A stretch of 64,000 bases of DNA from Lactifluus volemus (taxonomy: Eukaryota > Basidiomycota > Agaricomycetes > Russulales > Russulaceae), in the NCBI GenBank assembly GCA_022376515.1, contig WTXI01000111.1, forward strand, positions 1 through 64,000, given 5' to 3'. Position numbers and translations under genes: made by a program. The first letter of the stretch is position 1, and every line of letters starts with the position of its first letter. The notes under the pieces were generated by a model. It was not told the origin of the DNA. It saw only the letters and a program-made list of their open reading frames with translations, and made no database searches. Shown one piece after another: positions 30,053-43,700 of the stretch.

Positions 30053-33000
30053 CTACGATTCTTCGATGGCCTCCTGACTGTCTCCCATAACCAATACGTC
30101 CAAACCAGGTTTTTCGACCACGAAAAACCGCCCGCAAGAATCTCCTTCACTTGGCGTCATAGGTATCATAGCCACCACAGATGTAATCACATGGACCTCG
30201 ATAACGCGAAGATTAGATGTCCCTTGATATGTGCACACGTACAAAGCACCGTGCGATATACTGAGCAGATGTTCGTCTGGCTCAGACCATACAGACACGA
30301 GTGCATATGTACGCTCGGGTCCCGGCAAGTGTCCGCTTTGAAAGTAGAACTGTACCTCTGCAAAACGAGATAGTTCGCCAGATAAGATCTAAATGCAATC
30401 GTTAGTGAGATCTGTACTATCTTGAATGAGATGCACATCACCTTCACATTTCGAGAACGTCGTACTGTTTGATCCTCTCGTGGTACCCTTTCTCTGTCTT
30501 TCCACAAGGAACGAGAGATCTGCTTGTTTGGTAGGCGAAGTCTTGCCCATCGCCTGTATCTTGGGGCCCAGTTACTAGCGAGAGATCCTGTCTGCGAGAT
30601 AACGAAATCACGAAGTGCATCGGCCTCGGCACCACTAAGTACAACCGCGATCTTGTCTTTCCCCCCGAGGAGAATATATCCATCCTCTGTGTCGTCTATT
30701 TTGATTGCACCACCGGGCAATTTTGCAGTAGTGCCGTCCAACCCTGGATAGCTTGCTATAAGTGCGTTGACCTGACTGCGCCTAAGTCCACGGTTCGAAA
30801 TGTTGGCAAAAGGATCGGAAGGTTGCTTGACTTCCTCACCAAGACTCCCGATCGTGCGCTCAAGTGTCCACTGTTGGATATACACTCCAGGTCCAATGCG
30901 CGCAGTCTCTTGTGCGAGATGAGCCATTGCATGGACACTCTGGCGTACAAAATGTAACCTTGAGGGAAGTCGACAGTAGTACATAGTCTCAAATTCCTCG
31001 ACAAACTCGAGGAGGAGTATATGCGCGACAGTGAGTTGATCTGATTTGATGCGCCGCTGGTGGAGGATCCGCACACCCTGTACGAGCTTGCAGAAGTGTT
31101 CCCAGAACGCCCGAGGCACCAGATCAATGAGAAGCCCTGGCCCCAGTCCAAACACGTACGTCAAGAATTCCCAAGCCTTGTACCCGCTCGAGATCTTCTC
31201 AGCGGGATTGCGGGGAGGTCGATCAAACGAATCGGGGAGAAATTCCCTACACAATGCGACTTCATTTCCATGTTTCCGCCAGACATCGCCGGTGAGGCAC
31301 ATCCATGGCCACTCTGATCGTGAATCGTCCTTGTCACAATCAATAGTGCCGCGCCAAAGCCCAAGCAGTAGATCAGGAAGATTGAGAGAGATCAAGTGCA
31401 TTATGTCGATCGCGAAGCATCGAGGGGGAGCCAGTGAACGACGAGGAGACAGCCCACTGAAGATGCTTGGCTTGCATATGCCTGTCTCTCGGCGCTCCTG
31501 TTTGTAGTGTGTGTCATTCCGACTAAGCATTAATCTACGCAAACCCTGATCGTACAAAGCAGGGGACTGTTCCTCCAGCTTATACACATCGATGTCGTCG
31601 TGATCACAGCCAGAGACGCCGTAGTCCAGTGGCTTTAGCATTGCTGGATAGTAATGTGGCCCGTTTTCCTTATGCCTTCCCCTGAGACCGCAGTAAAGAC
31701 GGCACCCAAGTGCGCCATGATGCCCGACTTGTCCATTTAGTTGTGAAAGACCGGGTCCATCCGCCATACCCAGATAGAAGTACGGAAATGATGTAAATAC
31801 GCGATCTAATTCAGCATCCCATATTCGGAGGCCATCGCGCTGAAGTGCAGCCAGGTGGTGCAACCCAGGAAACAAGAACGAATCGAGATTCTTGGGCTTG
31901 CTAGGACCGGGGATAAACCCCCCCGGAAGCACGTATCTCTTCTTGTATCGCAGATCCGGAGGGAGATCGAGCAAGATCCAGATGTATATCCAACAATCGG
32001 ATTGTTTGTGCTGGTACAGCTGTGCACCGTCGACAGACATCATGATCACTGTATCGTCTGGCTTGATGTCCCCACTGAGGACGGCGTTGAAGAATTCGCG
32101 TGCACAATAAACGTCGTTGTATTCATCGACAGAAATTTCCGGAGACAGGGGATCGATGAGATCTTCCATCACTCGTCGACGATGGCCCATGTTACGTGCG
32201 CCCTCTACGCTCCTCCACTGCGCCTGGATCTGCGGTCCGATGGGGATCGTAAGGAATTGCTTTCGTGGACGTGAAGTCTGACTTTCATAACGTGCTTCTC
32301 CACACACGGGGCAGACAGTGTTGTCGCGGAATGGGCCAGTGAATGCGACACACGACCTAGGACACATGTCGGTCATCATAGGCTCAATGCCCGTGAAATT
32401 CTGAATGCGTTGCTTGATCTGCCACTGCGAAAGCAGTGCTACGCCCGGAGAGTGCTCCCTGATCGCATCAATCGTATCTGAGTAAATGGCCTCGGAACCA
32501 CTCGTCACGGCCAAGAACAGCCTAAGACACAGCCGCAAGTCCTTGTCCGACAGATCTAATAAGAAAGCCTCTGGATTGCGAAGTCGCTGACGAACACCCT
32601 CTGAGAGCGGGTCTCGATCCAATGTCGCGGCACGCAGCTCATCGACGAACTTCTTGGCATCTCGAAGCGCAGCGACAGTGGGTACGATTAAATCGGGGTC
32701 AAGCTGCCCAGGTACATCATCGGGGATAGCATCCGGGCCAAGAGGAGGATCGCCCTCCAAAGCAGCAGATCGAGGCACCGATTGCGCATCGCCAGTTTGG
32801 ATAAATGGTGTCTCCTCATCAGACCAGCGATCCTGATCCTGCGCGCAATCAAATCCGGCCTCTGATTGAGTAGCAAGCCTTTGCGACGTGCTTCCTAAGT
32901 CCTAAGCAAGTGTATAATCAGTACAATCTTATCGCATTTATTTTGATCTCATAATACCGTATCTCCAACATGTGCACCCCCTGATACCGACTTGTCGCCT

Positions 33001-33257
33001 AGCGGATCTACACTCGAGGTTGCTTGTGTAGAATTGTCCAAACGTTCACTATCTCCCAAGCGCCTCGATTTCTTTCGCACAGGAGGTGGTTGTCCGGATA
33101 ATGCAGAAAAGCGATCGCTATGTTGAGCGCGATAATCGGCCTCTCGGAATTTTCTGTGATCGTGGAAAGTTGTTCGAGATACAACCTTTTTCACTTTACA
33201 CAATCTCGAGCAAGAGCAATACAGTTTACGATCGTTTGATGTGCTTGACGTAGACAT
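30053..33257 (-). CDS. tnp2-like transposase
   Basis: Three exons (33257-32958, 32901-30442, 30388-30053) with introns of 56 and 53 nt in consistent phase give 1031 residues. Exon 1 carries a zinc-binding-looking head, YCSCSRLCKVKKVVSRTTFHDH. The large exon has the tnp2 core: a CPVCGEARY motif, MSVDGAQLYQHKQSDCWIYIW, RYVLPGGFIPGPSKPKNLDSFLFPGLHH, LGMADGPGLSQLNGQVGHHGALGCRLYC and CFAIDIMHLISLNLPDLLLGLW. It ends with a DUF4218-like part (EFETMYYCRLPSRLHFVRQSVHAMAHLA, WTLERTIGSLGEEVKQPS). The final exon reads PGPERTYALVSVWSEP...EAIEES-stop. The frame is open throughout, so the element may still be active. It would cut and paste the element by acting on its inverted repeats. Confidence 0.85.
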
Positions 33258-33409
33258 GGCGAATAAATGCGATTAGATTATACTACTACTACTATTTGAA
33301 TCTTGCTGTGTCCGCATATGCGTGACTTTCCATGTGATTATACCCACTGTCCATGTGACCGGACAGTGCCTGGGTCAGCGAGTACTCGATGCAGCGTTAT
33401 CGCGTGTTC

Positions 33410-33660
33410 AGTAAACTAGATAAACAGTGCGTGATTCGTTTTATTCGATTCTAATCAGTTGCTTTCGATCGAATAATAAATCTCATGACGCGATCATTTC
33501 TATTCAATTGAATTCGGGTAGCGACTGAATGTGATCGAGCGCTATTCAAATTTTATCAATTCAATCGAATTAATATTATTGTTATCATTTTATATCAATT
33601 CACATCAATGGTATTCATGTCATTCAATTTTATTCGATCGGATCATATTTAATTCTATCC
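33410..33660. repeat. right subterminal GAATTGAAT array
   Basis: AT-rich zone with repeated attcaattgaattc, attcgatcg and tcaattcaatcgaatt words, the mirror of 26190-26530. Confidence 0.7.
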
Positions 33661-33680
33661 ACTTCTCACTGGGTATGAGG

Positions 33681-34729
33681 ACCAAGTCTTATAACTTCCC
33701 GATTATCGTCGGTTGTTAACTAGCTGAACAGGCCCCACTCGTTAATAGTGATTCCAACTCACAGTAAGTGCTGTGGCCACTAATGGTTCACGCAATGCTT
33801 CAGCAGTCAAAGAATTTCTATCAAACCTCGAGTGATAAGAATACAACAAAACAAACAGTGCGGTTTGGGGGTTCGTGTGAAATTCATGGCAAGGGAGCGA
33901 CCGAATCAAGGCTAGCACAACAGATCCGAGCCCTCACGCCTTCCCCCACGCGTAGCTATATCCGTATCCGTTGTTGTCAATGCTGATCGTACGCGTGAGA
34001 TGAGACTCGGAGAGGTTCGGTGCTGCTGCTGGTGGACCTCAAGGGATGTTGCATTGTCTATGTGCAGGTAAGGTAGGTCGAATTGTTTATTTTTGGAGGG
34101 GAGCGGCAAAGAGGCATAGCCTAGACGGGATCGAGGCGGCCGGGGTTAATGGAAAGCCACAGTGGATCGTTTTTTCCAAAGCCGTCGCGGTGTGGAGAGC
34201 GGTAGAGACCTAAGAGCCCCTCATTCTGGGAATACACTACCCGGACATGTAATGCTGCACGTTCGCAGTTGAATGGGTGACGCCATTGCGCTACTACTAC
34301 GCCGAGTGCAATTGATATGATATGTGTCTTCTTCCCACCAGTAGAGGTGCTAGTAGGGTCCGGAGAATTACCCATTCTATGTTCATAGTCACTTGACCGG
34401 GAGAGCACATTCAAGGGCAGTGCCACCATGCTTCCAACAGTCAGGACTGACACGTGTGGGCTATATTGCATAGAGGACTTGGAGACTCAAAGTGCCGCGG
34501 CTATGATGGATCCAGCACATGATAGTTGAGTCACTTTTGGTTTTGAAAGAGTGATAGAACTATCATGTACTGGTGCAGCTGGTCCCGTTTTTCTGTGGCG
34601 AGGAGATGTAGGTAGTGAGGTAAATGTATTTCACTTGAATGTCGAGCTAAAGGGCTCTGAATATATAGCTTCGCGACTCGGAGTCTCGGTGTATTTTTCT
34701 CCCAGGGCCTATTAGACCCATACCATTCC
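33681..34729. other. spacer without a recognised gene
   Basis: Contains the displaced upstream region of SMC1. A 116-codon frame at 34121-34471 (minus) has no recognisable motif and may be chance. An imperfect inverted repeat (atgatagtt...aactatcat) lies at about 34517-34568. Confidence 0.45.
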
Positions 34730-37202
34730 TTACTTGGCTTTGGAAAGCCAATCTACTGTGACCTGCCATCCGACTCTGGCTGCCTCGATCCCGTCGAGGG
34801 CATGTCCCTCGCCTTCAAACATGAGCAATTCGACCGTCTTCCCGAGCCCCCTCAGTGCATGGAAAAACGTCTTTCCCTGCACATTGATGACGCGACGGTC
34901 CTCGACGCCCAGCAGCAAGAGCACGGGCGCCTTTACTTTGTCCACGTGTGCGATTGGCGAGGACGGGTATAGCTGTCCATATAGCGTGGGTGGCATCTGA
35001 TCGCTCTCCACCGACGGCTGAACCCCAAACTCGCTAAAGTACCAGTCTGGGATGTCCGTGCTCGCAGGCTGCGAACAGATTACAGGGTTACACAGCACGG
35101 CCGCGGAGAACGTGTCTGGGTACTGTCCGATTACTGCCCCGGTACATGAGATACATCGGTCAGACAATGGTGGCGTAGCAAGTCAGTGGTACCCACAGTG
35201 TGCGGTTAGGAAACCACCATGGCTTCCCCCAGTGACGAGCTGTTTTCCTGGGCCATACTCGCCTTTACCCTTCATCACGAGGTGATCCACGGTGGCCTTT
35301 ACGTCTTGCACATCCAGAGTACCGCATTTCCCAATCAATTTCTGGACGTAAAACTCTCCAAACCCGGTCGAGCCCGTGTAGTTGGGTACATTCAACGTAT
35401 CTGTACAAGCTCATCGACTCTTAACAAGGACGAAGACATGACACATACATCCATGCAACGCGTATGCCGCAATGGCAGGTGAGAAAGCTGTCGGATATTG
35501 AGCATGGGGACCACCGTGTATCAAAGTTAGCAGAGGCTGAGGTTTGGATCGATTTGGCTCTATGAGGATGGTCTCGAGTGGGTATCGATTAGGCATAGTA
35601 AGCACAGCCGCTCTCAGCTCACGAAGAGCGCTATCCACTAAGCTAATGTTAGAGTTGGAAAAGTTCGGAAAATGTCTCAGGCTCACCGCGAGATGTGAGT
35701 GAGGGCATCTCAATAACCTGCCACGTGACTTGGGGCTTCCCACCTTGCTCCTCAAGCTTCCCGAGGACGAGCTCGTTCGGGACAGTCGGCGCGCTCCTCG
35801 AAGCCAATATCCACTTACATCCATCTGTAGCCAGAGGAGACCAGCTCCACAGATCCTCACCGGACTCTGCTGGTGTTAATCGCACAACGCGCTTTGACTG
35901 CTCCAAGTCGACGAGGATGACCTCTAGCCTAGAGCCCTGACTTGTCCGAGTGAGTAGATAGATCCGGCCTCCTGATTTGACAAACGGGCGAGCAAGGGCG
36001 GTCTCTGTATATAGTCCAGCAAATCCATCCATGAAGTTCTCCTGTATCTTGTCAACTGCGGGAATGACGGTGGCCGCCACTCGCGATTGCAGGTCGAACC
36101 TGTGCATCGAGAAGCAAGACCGGTGTGGGCCACCGAGTTCGTGAGAGAGCCAGAGTGCCGCATTGGAGCCTGGAATTGGGCGCGGGGATAGAGAAGCGCG
36201 TTTAGGATCGGATAGCTTGATGGCCGAGGTGGCAATCAGCGTGTCCGAGGACCCGTGGCCGGCTTGTGCCAGTATGGGCAGCTTGAGTTCCCAGATGGCA
36301 GTGGGTCGATTGAAGCACACCTTGATACCGAGTCGCCTTCCGTCCTCGCAGTACTCATAGCCAGTCGCTAGCAGAGTATCATCCGCGACGAACTGAGCCT
36401 GACCAAACGAGATCGTCGTCGCATCGGGCACAGATATGGCCTGAACTGTTGGGTCGTTGTCGCACTTGGGCGACGCGTCGACGGACACCGCGCTGGGTGT
36501 CCACCTCGCCACAAAGAGTGTTGGCCGCTTCCGTCCGATGTAACCTTCGCCATAATCGGGCAGAAAACGAAATTTCGCGAAGTGGTCGTCACCCTCATTC
36601 TCGGGTGCGTTCGCTTCGGCGGTGTAGACCAACGACGTCTCGGAGGGGGAAAAGGCAAGGGTCGAGAGCTGATCTGGAAGTTTGGAGGACTTTTTGCTGA
36701 GCTAGCCATACCAGGATACGTTCGTGGACGTAATAAGGGCCAAGGGCTCACCATCGGTGTAGAACGCCCCGTGGGCCTTAGTCACATCGACGGACGCTTC
36801 CAACCTTTCGTCCTCCCATACCTCAACAAACCGCTTCTTGTCGCACAAAGTAATAGTTTCGCGAAGGATGGCAGTAAGCTTTCCCGAGGGTGAGATCATC
36901 GAAGCGATGACTTCAGGAGACACGTCCTGGCCAGCCGAGGCGATCACGGTGAAGGTCCCATCAGGATGATTGGATTGTATGAAGAACGTCTTGCTCGTCG
37001 TCCGCTTTGAATTTCGTATGTGGTCCTGCGAAGATGATAACACCTGGACAACTATGTGTGATGCCTTCTCTGTATTCTGAGATAACGAGAAAGATGATCG
37101 ATGGAACTCACCCTTGTCGGAAAGGAACCGCGCCGAAGCGTATGCGGGAATGCTCGACAACTCTGTGTACCAACTCTTTGTGTTTTCTCTTAGAGCGGCC
37201 AT
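34730..37202 (-). CDS. acylaminoacyl-peptidase (S9C family)
   Basis: A spliced gene from ATG at 37202 (MAALRENTKSWYTELSSIP) to TAA at 34730 (WLSKAK). A codon four places upstream is TTG, so 37202 is the better start. The N-terminal two thirds form a beta-propeller-like region (FTVIASAGQDVSPEVIASMISPSGK, YTAEANAPENEGDDHF, YGEGYIGRKRPTLFV). The C-terminal hydrolase domain has NYTGSTGFGEFYVQKLIGKCG, the nucleophile motif TGGSHGGFL, then APVLLLLGVEDRRV and FEGEGHALDG with the expected Asp and His. This is the prolyl-oligopeptidase fold. The family removes N-acylated amino acids from peptides in the cytosol. The first intron follows SDKG. No break was noticed, but not every splice site was checked. 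Confidence 0.88.
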
Positions 37203-37757
37203 AGGGGAGCGCAATCAAGGAGCGTAGTCGTGTGGGAGGTCTGGGTGGGTGCGAGCGTTTCTGGAAATCGATGCCCGAAGATCAGCGGTCAGCTGAGCTC
37301 TAGTAGACATCATCGTTCGAGATCTAGGCCAAGACCTTGGTGATAGTTCAGCCTAGAACGCTCGGTAGATTTCTTTGGGACTCATTTCTGGCTGAGAAGG
37401 CTAGATTTATTCTAACAACAGCTTACAGTAACATGGCACGCATGATCTATCTGGTATTCTATCGCGCTCCAAAACTTCCCTTGAAACCTTGCCTCGTTTC
37501 CTGACGGGAAAAATCACGAAACTGATACAAATGGCTCAAAATTTAGAGGAAAGGATGCGACCATCTGTGCGTAGCGGGAAGCAAGGCGGGAAGTGTAGAG
37601 CGGTTCCAGAGGAGGACAACAGATGGAAAGCCGCCGTCAAAACATCTTGTTATGAACTCTATGAGCCTAACCTCACTAGTAAACTTGAATGCCATATTAC
37701 TTTCGACTATTTTAGACAATGATGATACTGGTGGCGCAGCAAATGGCTCACACTTGT
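37203..37757. other. spacer between BLM10 and the acylaminoacyl-peptidase gene
   Basis: Holds the 3' end of BLM10 and the promoter of the peptidase gene. A frame at 37489-37722 (plus) shows no recognisable feature. Nothing else is seen. Confidence 0.5.
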
Positions 37758-40700
37758 TTAAGCATCTGTTTATTATGCAGGTCAAATGAAAGGGCATAGT
37801 CCAAGACAAGAAACGATCGCACAATATGACATGCCGATGAGGATAGTTGACAGATTTTGCAGCTGATCTTCATGAAACGCAAGCTGGTCGCAGTGCCATG
37901 TATCCTGATGCCAAGGGCAAGGGTCAGAAAATGTACAAGGGGCTACTTATTTTGACAGAGCATGCCTGATGGGTCTATAACGAGTCGACATGTTGATTCC
38001 AACCTCAGCTTATATTTGAGTTGGACGCTGAAAAGGAATATACACACCTTCTTGAACTCGGCGGCCATCCTACGGATAGTCGTAGATATAGGTGAAGGAT
38101 CACACACATGTAGAGCAAGGACTGGTTGAGATGAGGATAGGATCAGTAACCGTCAGTTGGAAGGTGGCTTCAGATGGACAGGTAACTGACTGTCGGTCAG
38201 CGGTGGCATCCATTTCTCAACAGAATACGGGGAACTCTGGATTAGCGCACAAAGGCCAAGAATCGCAGTGTGTAGCATTCGCAACGATTCGGCGTAGTCT
38301 GGATCTCGTCGGGTAGGAAGTCTGACTTTGCACGTAAGATTTACAAAGTAGTCCTGAAGTCTGCATCAGTATTTGGGAGGAAGGGCTGAAATAGGTATTG
38401 CCTTTAAGGGTATGATGCTCTGCCTTTGCGACACCCTTATAATCCCAGAAAGTGACTTTGATGCCATTTCTCGTACTTCCACATTGTCATCAGAAAGGCA
38501 ATTGAGCATGAGCTCCATAATTCGAGACACGGTCGCGTTTGAAATACCCATGAGATTGCGATAGAAAAATACAACGAGGGTCGGTAACGACCTGAGGCGG
38601 ATACGCCAAGACTAAATTTGGGTCAAATAGGACTGTCATTCCATTTGAAAAATGGTGCTCATACCGTTGAGGAATTGATGACACTGATGAAGCAAACGCC
38701 TATAGCCTCGATAGATTCTGGCGGATGTGTGACTGCGAAAAAAGTGGAGAGAACAGCCTGGCTCAAGGTTTGCAGGTGCGGGTCATCGCTAAGCTCGGAC
38801 ATGCGGAACATCTCGGGCCTAACGAGAGAAAAGGGTTGGTATGCGGAAACACATAACACCTTATTACGCACATGAGAGGCAGTACGTATGGGAATATTAA
38901 GGGTGCTTGGGGGGTAGACAATGAGGCCAATAGCCACAGCAACACTGGCGGCGGGACCTTAGATTCAAGTTGCAGCGTACGACGTATGAATCACTCACAT
39001 GAAAGGCCAACTTTATCATACTACGCCCTTTGCTTAGCATGAGTTCCAGACTCGGAGGATAGAAGACCTACCGTAGACTGGTTGACCCGCGGGGGAGGAA
39101 GGCGTTGCTCCCTCCAATCCGAGAGCTTCGTCACGAGCGTTGAAACCTGTGGCAGATAGGGAACACCTCTGTATACGGAAGTCAGTCCCAATGTTGCAGA
39201 CAAATTGGGGAAGACATACTGTATGAAAAACGGGTCATCAGTTGTTGCCACAGAGCGCAAGAAAGCTTCGACCGATGGATAGCCTAGTCTCCAACGCCTC
39301 GTTACAATCACGTATAGATTCGAGGAAATGCAAGCCCTGATCTAAAAAAAAGAAAGTCTGTGGTGGTACCAGCAGGTACTGTTCTACGTAACTACCTGGG
39401 CGAAGCTGACATCCAACCCTCCCAGGAGAAGGGTGAAATATCGATTTAAGAGAGGAACATCCCGGTATCCGACATGGTTCAAGAAGTACCCCAAGAGTGA
39501 AAGCGTTTTCACCACTAATGAAGCTGATGAGGTCTCATAGGGCGCTGAGGCGGTTCTTACATACTCGCAAATGCAGAATCACCATAGAAATCGAGCGGTA
39601 GAGAGAGGATCCAATCCGATAAAGCAGGGACACGCCGCGGGTCTCGGCCTTTCAATAACACCTTCATAAACATGGTCAAAGAGTGAATATACTTAACGAC
39701 TTCGGACACACTCACAGCAATAGTGGCATTCCAGAAACCAATAGTATCTGGTGTAAGGTTGGCGTATATGCGATCTAAACGCGAAAGTACCCAAGACCAG
39801 AGCTGGTCAACGTGTTGCCTTGGCCAGTTCTTTGCCCCTGTGTTGTGAACCGCTTAGCTATATCCCAAATTATACAGCAAGTCTTGAAAATACCGCGTGT
39901 AATTCCTGCAAGTACCTCAGCTCCCGCCCGTTGTCTGAACCGGTTTCCATCCCACAACAATTGCTCTATAGTCTTCAGAATGTTCTCGAGGCCTTCACCT
40001 TGGGACATCTTGACTGGGTTGCTACGTGAGTGCCAGAGTAGCCCTCGGAGCCGGGACTTCTTACCAATAGATTTGATAAATGTAACGTTGTTAATCCTAA
40101 ACTCTGGAGTGGTCATATTCATATTTCGACTATATTCTTGGCCCCAAAGCTCCATTAATTTTTCGAAATACTCTGCCTGTGAGGTGACCTCCCAAAGCGC
40201 ATCAAGAATTGCTTTCGATGCTGGTTCCCATGTGATAGGCGGGTCCCCAACAGGAACGGGTGTATACGCCTTAGTTTTAGATGCCCATGTAATAAAGCCA
40301 GATTGTTGTTTATCAACGTAAAGGGCGCTGCAAGCGCTTTAAGATCAGTGTCGTTTCACAAGATACAAGACCACGTCCCCTGACACTTACTCATCCTCGA
40401 TCAAAGGCACCCTGCTAGTATACTCATGAAACTCGGAATCATTCTTGATTTGAATGTATCTTGCGATGGGACTTTGCCACTCATGTAACCAAAGGTCGGT
40501 CGGTGTTTGGGAGTACGTACGCATCTTGATCATACTCAGCAATTTTACGACACCCCTACAAAGACAGGTTAGGGTCCATTTTATACAGCGAGGGAAACAT
40601 ACGGACTTCTGAGCAATGTCTGGAGCGGCGGATGTGGATTAGTGTGTGATTGATAAATAATTTAGCTACGTCAGACGGAGGAACAACATCTCTGCGGAGA

Positions 40701-43700
40701 AGTCCGTTCAAGAACCGAAGAGCCAGGTGTATATATCGCCACTGGTACAGCTTCAATATCGTTGCGCTCAAAGAACACCCAACACTCACGTGTGTCGTCG
40801 GTCTGAACGCAATCTCTGCAATTGCCGAGACCTATTTAGGCAAGTACTTAGTAAACAAGCCTACCACATTGCGTAGGGCGTACCGTTTGGGCATATTTTC
40901 TCTCCCTAGCCACAGCACGCACGCTGGACTTGTAGAGCGCTTCCTTGAGAAGATCAAGATCGATCAGATCTGGTGAAAGTTCTACACCAAGGTCATCCAA
41001 AGCCGTTTTGACTGAAGGGGTGTCCTCAGGATAGGCGTCTGTTCGCGTGTTTTCTTCCGCTAGAAAGGCGATTGCATAATTTGCAACAGAGTTCACCAAT
41101 TTCTGAATGGAAGGCTAGCAGGGACGCCTTAGAGACTGACTCGATATGGGACAAGGGTACAAGTACCTTCTCTTGATGTTGACATTCAAGTAACGCTAGG
41201 AGGTACTGACCATACAATTCAGGGTCTCTGGGGTCTTTGTGCGGAATCTATGAGAGTGTAGACAACGAATGTGACATGAATGAGTTACCAGCGAGGGCAT
41301 GTAAGACTGTATTAAGTTCAGTAATGGCACTCGACGAATATAATTGAAGGCTTGACCTATCCCTTTGTTCCAGAGAACATATAATGCGCCCTTCATGCGG
41401 TCCGGATCAGATTCTTTTACCAGTACATCGATGGCACGTGGAAGTATCAACTTGATTGACCTGATGAAGTACTGTGGACGGTGAGCAGGGGAGATTATCT
41501 ACCGTACGACGCGAGCTCACTCCAGACGCCACATTACTCAGGACGACTTGCGCATGCCTATCAGCGACCCATGTCTCAGCAAAAGGCTTACATCAGCCCA
41601 GCCGATTCTCGCACCTTCGAACCCTTGTGTATGGCGCCAGCGACAGGTCTAAGATATCTTTGATGAGGTGGTCATCGAGTTCCGATCGACGTCGAAATAA
41701 GGCGTGCATGTACACTCGCTCGCTGTGATAGATGAGAGCACGCCTGATATGAATAAATCGCGAGTTCTCTTTCTGCCTTGGCCACACTCGATTGAGTCTG
41801 TAGGAGGCTGGTTAATATCGTATACAAGATGCCGGGTGGTAACTGACTCCCGAACGGTCACAAAGTTCTTTTTCAAGTTGACAAGGGCCCCACTTCGGAG
41901 GGCATAGTCGAGCAAGTAAGTATCGATGCCATTGACCACAGAGAGAATAGCATCGATATGATCTTCCGCTTCACACTCCCGCTTCAGAGCCAATGCCGCA
42001 CCATGAACCACTCGACCAAGGCGCAGACGGTGGCCATACGCCATTTGATACCTCCAGTCTTCTGGGTCAATAAGGGCAAAACCAGCTTGAACATCGATTG
42101 TCTGCACGATAAGGCGGTCGACCTCCGAGCCCGGGTTTAATCCCGTTTCGACTACGTTCTTCGGGGGCTCTTTGCATAATGTCGGTAAACCCTGCCACGC
42201 GGATCTCGCGATGCATAGATAACTGAACAAGGCTTCTTCGGTTGTGTTATATCTGCATCGAAGCCTTTCATGCTTACCGACAAAAATCATTACGAGAGAC
42301 ACTGTCCCAGGAACTGGCGGTCGGAAGAAGACCTTCGACCTTATCCAATGCAGGAGATACGATGCGATTGAGAATGTCGAGTATGAAGGAAATCTCTTCG
42401 TCTGAAGGGGCTGCAGCGGGCTAAAACTCCCTGACCTTTACTGTGGTAAACTCTTGACTCACCATGCCATTCAAGTTTAATATCCTCGACTTTGTGAAGC
42501 TTTCCCCAGTGCGAGTTATGATCGCTGTCAAACTCTGAATTGTTTTCGTCAGCAGCCCTAAAGATATATTCGTTCTGAGAACGAACCATCACTATTCCAT
42601 TGGTCAGTGTTTACAAAACACGCATTGAGAGGATACACCCCGACAAGGGTTCTGAGGACACAGTTGATGAGACGACCAGTACCACTGTACCCTCTCTCAT
42701 TGAAGGTTTTGTCAGCTAGTAACGATAGCAGCTCAATAATATCAGGCTTGTGTTTGAGAATCTGGTAAGGTCGCGTAGGTATCAGAGAAATTTGCGCAGA
42801 TCCGCTCAACATACTGCAGTTCCACCGTTGCCGAGACATCCACAAAGAATGGAGAGGTCTGCATATCACAATTATCAACAAAATAATCATCTGACGACGA
42901 TGCCGTACTCCAATGCAGTGTTATGTCGGAGGGAATAATGGCATGGATCGAAGTTGTTCGAATGCTCGATGCCCCATGTTTCAGTTCATCCTTAATCTGC
43001 GATCGACAGAAAGGTAAAAACTTATCAATCGTCTTGGCAGGGCGCGCCGAGGCAAGATTTGAAATGAGCTGCCCGATTGCTTTCATAGCGTTCGATTTCA
43101 CATTCGTCGTAGCATAGTCATATATAAGCTTGAGGACGAGATCGAAAAGGGACTCTGAAAGATGAACGCAGATGACGTTGAGCATACCCTTGATCGATTT
43201 GAGTACGCTATCTTCTTGCTTCCCACCCGTTGTGTTGTTCTCACCACCTTCTTCCGGGAGATTCTCGTACAGCGACAAGACGCGGCGGAAGAGAGAAGTA
43301 ACCCAATCTATACGCATCTCTCGGTTGGAGTGGCTAACAGAATAGAAGGAGCGACACGTACCAGCGAATCCAGCAGTGCTCTCGCGAGCTAGAATTCGTT
43401 CTTCAACTTTGTTCAGTGTCTGGTAAGCCTTATGCTCCGTTCCATCTAAAAGATGTATCCCATCATCAACATCCGTGCTTTCGCCTGGCGCGTCATTAGA
43501 GGACGGCAATCCCGATTGAGTTGACGAAAGGTCTCCGATCTTAAGGTTCTGAACGACAGCAGAGATAAACATGGTCGTGCAGACCGTTTTGGAAGGATCA
43601 TTCTTCGCGTAGAGAAAATAATGAGTGGACATCATACAACCATAGCTATCGCCTACCAGATCAATGCCGGGAATACACATCTCAAGCAGAGGTATGATGT

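Larger units (their letters stand above)
26159..33673 (-). mobile_element. tnp2-type (CACTA/EnSpm-like) DNA transposon, apparently complete
   Basis: The element starts CCCAGTGAGAAGTGGA at 26159 and ends with its reverse complement at 33673, a perfect 16-bp inverted repeat. Both sides carry TATGAGG (26152-26158 and 33674-33680), a 7-bp target duplication. Inside each end is an AT-rich subterminal zone packed with GAATT/GATTC words. All three genes run on the minus strand: an accessory Pro-rich protein, an accessory Cys/His-repeat protein and a tnp2-like transposase. Plant CACTA elements usually make 3-bp duplications, so the length here is unusual. Confidence 0.85.

Noticed and set aside
34121..34471. 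116-codon hypothetical gene
   Set aside because: There is no motif, no paralogue in the window and no splice context; chance length is plausible.
37782..37825. Apparent loss of the BLM10 HbYX end (SYCA plus an 11-residue tail)
   Set aside because: A standard 57-nt GT..AG intron restores SYYA-stop exactly, so the straight reading is probably wrong.
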